From: Tautonia sp040717455
GTDB taxonomy: Bacteria; Planctomycetota; Planctomycetia; Isosphaerales; Isosphaeraceae
Reading direction: 5' to 3'
DNA length: 64,000 nt
Assembly: GCF_040717455.1 (NCBI RefSeq)
Contig: NZ_JBFEFH010000010.1
Span: 62,001 to 126,000, forward strand
A program made the position numbers and the translations under genes. Under the pieces are notes generated by a model. The model did no database searches and was not told the DNA's origin. It saw nothing but the letters and a program-made list of their open reading frames with translations. Below are positions 60,096 through 64,000 of the stretch, in pieces (within the stretch, counting starts at the first letter, position 1; each line of letters starts with the position of its first letter).

Positions 60096-62456
60096 TCACG
60101 ACCCCTCTCCCGCCGCCACCACGGTCACGGCCAGGGGGCTGGTCAAGGGCGGAGCGTCCGCGTCTCCCACCTTGAAGGCGGCCGAGGCCCGGGCGTTCCC
60201 CATCCCGGCCGCCGCGTCGGCCGCGGCCGACAGCTTCAGGGTAAATGTGGTCGCGTCGCCGGCCACCGTCACCGGATCGGCGGTGACTCCGGCGGGCAGG
60301 TCGGCCAGCGAGATGGTCACCTCCTGGGTGAACGGGGCCTTGCGGGTCAACGTGCCCGCCACCTCGACCGACTCCCCCGCCTTGATCTCGACGGCGGGCA
60401 CCGCCAGGCCCAGTTCACCCGGCGGCACCACGTTGACCGTCACGGCCGGGACGGCGAACACCCGGTCCACGTCGGCCACCTTCCCCTTGGCGTTGAAGGC
60501 GATCATCGCCGGGCCGATCGGGGCGTCGGGAGCGGCATTGACGGTAATCGCCCCCGAGGTCGCCCCCTCGGCCAGCGTCGCGTTCGGCGCGGTGATCCCG
60601 GTCGGGCCGGGCAGGGCCTCGACCTCCAGGGCCGCGTTCACCCCCTCGTCGCGGGCGACGGTCAAGGGGACCTCGGCCCCGAACCCCCGGGCGACCTCGA
60701 TCGGCTCGGCCGGCGACCCCACCGTGATCGGCGTCGGCAAGGCGTGGGCGACGGCCAGCCCCTGCTGCGGCCGGACGTTGGTCGGGAACCCGCCGAGCGA
60801 GGCGAACGTCACCATCGTGTCGGCCGGGACCTCGACCGGGCCGCCCGGCCCCTCGGCCGTCCCGACCACGCGGAGCATGACCGACGGGATCTCGACCTCG
60901 GCACCGGCGAGCAACGTGATCACCCCGTTCGCCTGCCCGGCCGGCACGACCCCCGATCGCACCGTCACCCCTTCGGGCACGTTCGAGATCGCCAGCGTCA
61001 CCGGGCCGTCGAACCCCCGCCGCACGACATTCACGAGCACGTTCGCCGCCCCCCCCCGGGGGACGCTCACCTGCGCCGCCCGCAGCTCGACCTCGAATTT
61101 CGGCTCGACCGGCTCGACGATCAGGCGATACGGGTGGCCGACCCCTCCCCGGCTGCTCAGATCCCGCACCACCAGGGTCACCTCGGTCACCCCTTCCGGC
61201 GCGTCGAACTCGGCCGAGGGGTCGGGGGCGTTCATCGACGGGGCGTTCGGCTGCCCCTTGCCGGTCAGCTCGATGGTCGTGTCGTCCCCCTGGGCGATCT
61301 GATTCCCGTCCGGCCCGAGCACCCGCAAGACGCCGTCGATGGCCGACCCCAGCAGGGCCGCCTCGACCCGGGCCCGGTACTTCGTCCCCGGCCGGACGAC
61401 GACCACGTAGCGGTCCTCGTCCCCTTCCAGCTCCAACCGGCCGTTGACCACGACCGGGGGAGCCACCCGCATGGGGGCGGCGTCCGGGTCGCTCGGCTCG
61501 CGCAATTCGGGCAAGCGGCCGACGACCAGGGGGGCCGGGATCTCCACGTCGAACGGCCCGTCCAGCCCGACCATCGCGGCCGGGATCCGGGGGCGGACGC
61601 TCATGTCTCCTTCGGGCAGATCGAGCGACACCGCGGCAATCGCCGGCTCGGCCAGGGTCCCCCCGCGAAGCTCCAGGCCGACCGTCTCGCCCCGCCTCCC
61701 GCCGAGCGGGAACAGCTCGTCCGCCACCGGCACGGCGCCGATCAGCAGGCGATACGACGCCCGGTTCGACCCCCGGAACTGCGAGTCGGACAGCTCGACC
61801 AGGTAATCCCCGTCCTCGGGCAGCTCGACGACCAGCCTCGCATCGGTCAGGAGGCCGGGCGAGTCGTCGTCGGAGGCCACATAACTGCCCGAGGCCGTCG
61901 TCAGCCGGACGGTCGGATCAAGACCCGAGCCGATCCGGGCGGCCCGGGCGTCGATGACGATCCGGTCCCCCTTGCGGCCGGGGAACCGGATGATATCCAC
62001 ATCATTCCCATCGGCCTTGCCGTCGACCACCGTCGGCACGGCGACGGCCTGCGCCTGCTCGATCGTGTTGTTCGGCTCCTGCTCGGCCACCTGCGGCAAC
62101 TGGCCGACCGAGATCAGGAACGGGTTCGAGATGCCGTCGTCCGTCCGGACCCGGACCGGATAGGCCCCCACCGGCGTGTCGGCCGGCACGGTCAGGCGGA
62201 GCCGCCAGTTGGCCGCGTCGGACGCCTGCCCCTCGGGGGCGGCCACCACCTCGGCCTCGAACGGCGCGACCAGCCGGGGATTCCCTTGCAGGTTCCCCCC
62301 CGCGATCGTCACCAGGCCGGCGACCCCGCGCTGCAATCCCGCGGGGACGATGTCGGTGATCGACGGCGCATCGGCCGAGGCCGGGGTCGTCGCCATCCCG
62401 ATTGCAAGGGCCGCCGCCAGCATCGGCGGGGCGAGGGCCATCGAGGGGCGGATCAT
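60096..62456 (-). CDS. Large exported protein with PPC-type domains
   Basis: About 786 residues from ATG 62456, with an AAGGAGG ribosome binding site. A signal peptide (MALAPPMLAAALAIGMATTP) is followed by many beta-rich Ig/PPC-like modules. QVAEQEPNNTIEQAQAVAVP and GDRIVIDARAARIGSGLDPT, DYLVELSDSQFRGSNRASYR are the pre-peptidase C-terminal pattern; later modules have FDGPVTLAISNVPEGVTV and TQEVTISLADLPAGVTADP. The usual neighbour of cytochrome/WD40 proteins in Planctomycetes. No catalytic residues are visible, so it is probably an envelope or complex-forming protein. Confidence 0.9.
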   Translation of the reverse strand: MIRPSMALAPPMLAAALAIGMATTPASADAPSITDIVPAGLQRGVAGLVTIAGGNLQGNPRLVAPFEAEVVAAPEGQASDAANWRLRLTVPADTPVGAYPVRVRTDDGISNPFLISVGQLPQVAEQEPNNTIEQAQAVAVPTVVDGKADGNDVDIIRFPGRKGDRIVIDARAARIGSGLDPTVRLTTASGSYVASDDDSPGLLTDARLVVELPEDGDYLVELSDSQFRGSNRASYRLLIGAVPVADELFPLGGRRGETVGLELRGGTLAEPAIAAVSLDLPEGDMSVRPRIPAAMVGLDGPFDVEIPAPLVVGRLPELREPSDPDAAPMRVAPPVVVNGRLELEGDEDRYVVVVRPGTKYRARVEAALLGSAIDGVLRVLGPDGNQIAQGDDTTIELTGKGQPNAPSMNAPDPSAEFDAPEGVTEVTLVVRDLSSRGGVGHPYRLIVEPVEPKFEVELRAAQVSVPRGGAANVLVNVVRRGFDGPVTLAISNVPEGVTVRSGVVPAGQANGVITLLAGAEVEIPSVMLRVVGTAEGPGGPVEVPADTMVTFASLGGFPTNVRPQQGLAVAHALPTPITVGSPAEPIEVARGFGAEVPLTVARDEGVNAALEVEALPGPTGITAPNATLAEGATSGAITVNAAPDAPIGPAMIAFNAKGKVADVDRVFAVPAVTVNVVPPGELGLAVPAVEIKAGESVEVAGTLTRKAPFTQEVTISLADLPAGVTADPVTVAGDATTFTLKLSAAADAAAGMGNARASAAFKVGDADAPPLTSPLAVTVVAAGEGS

Positions 62457-62906
62457 GGCGGGCCTCCTTGGGAGATCGTCGCGGGGCGTGAGTCGGGCGA
62501 GGCAGGTCGAAATCGCATCGGCGGGAGCGTCCCGATCGCCGCCTCCTTCGGCCGTCCGCGATCGATCCGCTGGGACTGACCACCGTCTCACGGTGTTCAA
62601 TCCTTGTCAAGCGTGCAGACGACCCTCGCCCCGAGGGATCTCCTCCCGATGGGCCGATGCCCCTCGACACGCCCCGTCCCCTGCGAACTCCACCGCGTCC
62701 GCCCCCTGCGTCCTGCCGGAGAACTCGTGTTGTGGCTTTTTCCCAACAAGACTAAAGTGCCCTGCCTCCCGCCCCCGGGTCGCCCGGCCTCGATTCCGAG
62801 GCCGTCCGCGGCCCGACCGGTTCGAGCTTTGAGGAACCGGGCCACGGTCGCCCCCTTTGTTTTTCCCTGTGGCGGCATGCGTCGTTCGAAGGTCTGGAGC
62901 GAACTC
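62457..62906. other. Gene-free divergent spacer
   Basis: About 450 bp between the leftward PPC gene and the rightward SurA-like gene. Contains short T-rich patches (62738, 62860) that could be promoter parts. An upstream in-frame ATG at 62877 for the rightward gene is possible but has no ribosome binding site. Confidence 0.5.
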
Positions 62907-64000
62907 ATGCGTGTTTGGCCCTTGATCGCCGCGCTCTCTCTGGCTGCAACCGGGTGCGCGGGACTCGATCTGTCCGGGTTCGACGACGAACACCTGGCCC
63001 GCCTCGCCGAGAACTCCGCGGGGCGTGCCCCCGCCTCTCATCCCATCGGGCAAGCCGCCCCGGACCCGACACCCCAGCCCGCCGGATCCGCCGACCCGGT
63101 CGAGCCCTCCCCCCGGCTCTTCTCCCCGCTGCCGCCCCCCGAGCCGGTCGCGCCGCTGCCGCCCCCCGAGCCCCCTCGCCCCATCGAGCCGGCGACGCCC
63201 GCCGGGCCTTCTCCCCTCATCGAAGTGCCCAGGCCCGCCGCCAATCCCCGGCCGATCGCTCCCCCCAGGCCGACCGAACCTGCCGAGCCGATCCCGTCTC
63301 CCGAACCGGCCGAGCCGATCCCGTCTCCCGGGCCGGCCGAGCCGATCCCGTCTCCCGAACCGGCCGAGCCGATCCCGTCTCCCGAGCCGGCCGCACCGAT
63401 CGCGCCTCCCGGGCCGGCCGACACCGACCAGGCCGCGACCCCGGCCGGACCGCTCGAACCCCGTCCGGCCGAGGAACCGCCGGCCGATCCCGAGCCGGCC
63501 GATCCCGAGCCGGCCGATCCCGCTCCCCAGCCCCCGGCCACAATCCTCGCCTCACAGGCGACCCCCATCGCCCCCGCCGAGCCGCGCGAGCTGGCCCTCT
63601 TCGATCAGGTCGCCGGCGAGGTGGAAGCCATCGCCCGGGCCGACGCCCCCACGCCCCTCGCCCCCCCCGAGCCGGCCGAGCCGCAAGGGACGGTCATCGC
63701 CACCGTCGGCCCGCACGCGATCACCCTCCCCGAGCTGACCGAGGCCATCAAGGACCGGATCGCCCGCCTCCCCGGCCGCAAGCGGCCGACCCGCCGCCTG
63801 GTCATCAGCATGGTCCAGGCGGAGATGGAGGCGCGCATCCTCGAATCACTCGTCCTGCAGCAGGCCCGCGTCCTCCTCGACGCGCCGGGCGAGCTGGACG
63901 ACCTCCGCGACGCGATCGCCCGCCAGTGGTCGACCGCCGAGCTGCCCCGCATCCTCGACCGCGAAGGCTTCCCCAGTGCCGAGGCCTTCGACGCCCGCCT
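62907..64000 (+). CDS. SurA/PpiC-like lipoprotein with long proline-rich linker, 3' truncated
   Basis: 365 residues visible; it runs off the right edge. ATG 62907 has GGAG seven bases upstream. A lipoprotein signal (VWPLIAALSLAATGC) is followed by ~200 residues of Pro/Glu/Ala-rich linker with the tandem repeat at 63279-63413. A SurA N-like helical start then appears: GTVIATVGPHAITLPELTEA and, near the end, IARQWSTAELPRILDREGF. The parvulin (PPIase) domain, if any, is beyond the window. It probably is an outer-membrane-protein chaperone; the linker is far longer than in SurA. Confidence 0.8.
   Translation, partial: MRVWPLIAALSLAATGCAGLDLSGFDDEHLARLAENSAGRAPASHPIGQAAPDPTPQPAGSADPVEPSPRLFSPLPPPEPVAPLPPPEPPRPIEPATPAGPSPLIEVPRPAANPRPIAPPRPTEPAEPIPSPEPAEPIPSPGPAEPIPSPEPAEPIPSPEPAAPIAPPGPADTDQAATPAGPLEPRPAEEPPADPEPADPEPADPAPQPPATILASQATPIAPAEPRELALFDQVAGEVEAIARADAPTPLAPPEPAEPQGTVIATVGPHAITLPELTEAIKDRIARLPGRKRPTRRLVISMVQAEMEARILESLVLQQARVLLDAPGELDDLRDAIARQWSTAELPRILDREGFPSAEAFDAR
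63279..63413 (+). repeat. 27-bp tandem repeat encoding PAEPIPSPE
   Basis: Five in-frame units start at 63279, 63306, 63333, 63360 and 63387. The first four encode PAEPIPSP[EG]; the fifth (PAAPIAPPG) has diverged. Near-identical DNA shows recent slippage or unequal exchange inside the linker of the SurA-like gene. Confidence 0.9.

Overview
The window is very GC-rich and carries a gene set typical of Planctomycetota, probably an Isosphaeraceae-like lineage (inference). Supporting signs are a sulfatase, a cytochrome-c/WD40 protein paired with a PPC-domain protein, tandem STAS proteins, a two-FHA protein, a suppressor-of-fused protein and short intergenic repeats built on CGAAACGAACCCAT. No rRNA, tRNA or CRISPR-Cas locus was recognised. 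About 46 protein genes can be supported; most other long open frames are GC-driven shadows.

Layout. 1-5 kb: the end of an RraA-like gene, two small hypothetical genes, mutS, and two STAS anti-anti-sigma genes. 5-16 kb: sppA, a membrane protein, a sodium:solute symporter with a large soluble insert, acs, and a rightward group (DUF697-like, SUFU-like, small conserved protein, pseudo-receiver). 17.0-19.2 kb: an AT-rich island, clearly foreign in base composition, with an ATP-binding SMC/OLD-like protein translationally coupled to a small PD-(D/E)XK-like nuclease candidate and flanked by two degenerate ~50-bp repeats. This is the best candidate for an uncharacterised, probably defensive, system. 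19.3-20.5 kb: a DUF5713 gene, then two intergenic repeat arrays with a ~34-bp phase. 20.5-28.5 kb (leftward): sulfatase, Tat-exported PhoD-like phosphatase, then a probable operon of wHTH regulator, domain-permuted photolyase, FAD oxidoreductase and methyltransferase-like protein.

28.7-44.2 kb is an energy-metabolism block on the plus strand: dabB-dabA (CO2-hydrating inorganic carbon uptake), a strong terminator, then nifJ (pyruvate:ferredoxin oxidoreductase), a dihydroorotate-dehydrogenase-like gene, hoxEFUYH (bidirectional NAD-linked NiFe hydrogenase), hoxW (its maturation protease) and an LIC_10091-family gene. Most junctions are overlapping or within 20 bp. Together they suggest pyruvate fermentation with H2 turnover under low oxygen, next to a CO2/bicarbonate capture system.

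44.2-64 kb: HAD phosphatase, DapA-family aldolase, SDR epimerase, thyA-folA, a repeat-rich hypothetical protein, metallophosphoesterase, UvrD-like helicase, creatininase-family hydrolase, SCO-like lipoprotein, ArsR-type regulator, FHA protein, a cytochrome-c/WD40 and PPC-domain gene pair, and the start of a SurA-like lipoprotein that runs off the window.
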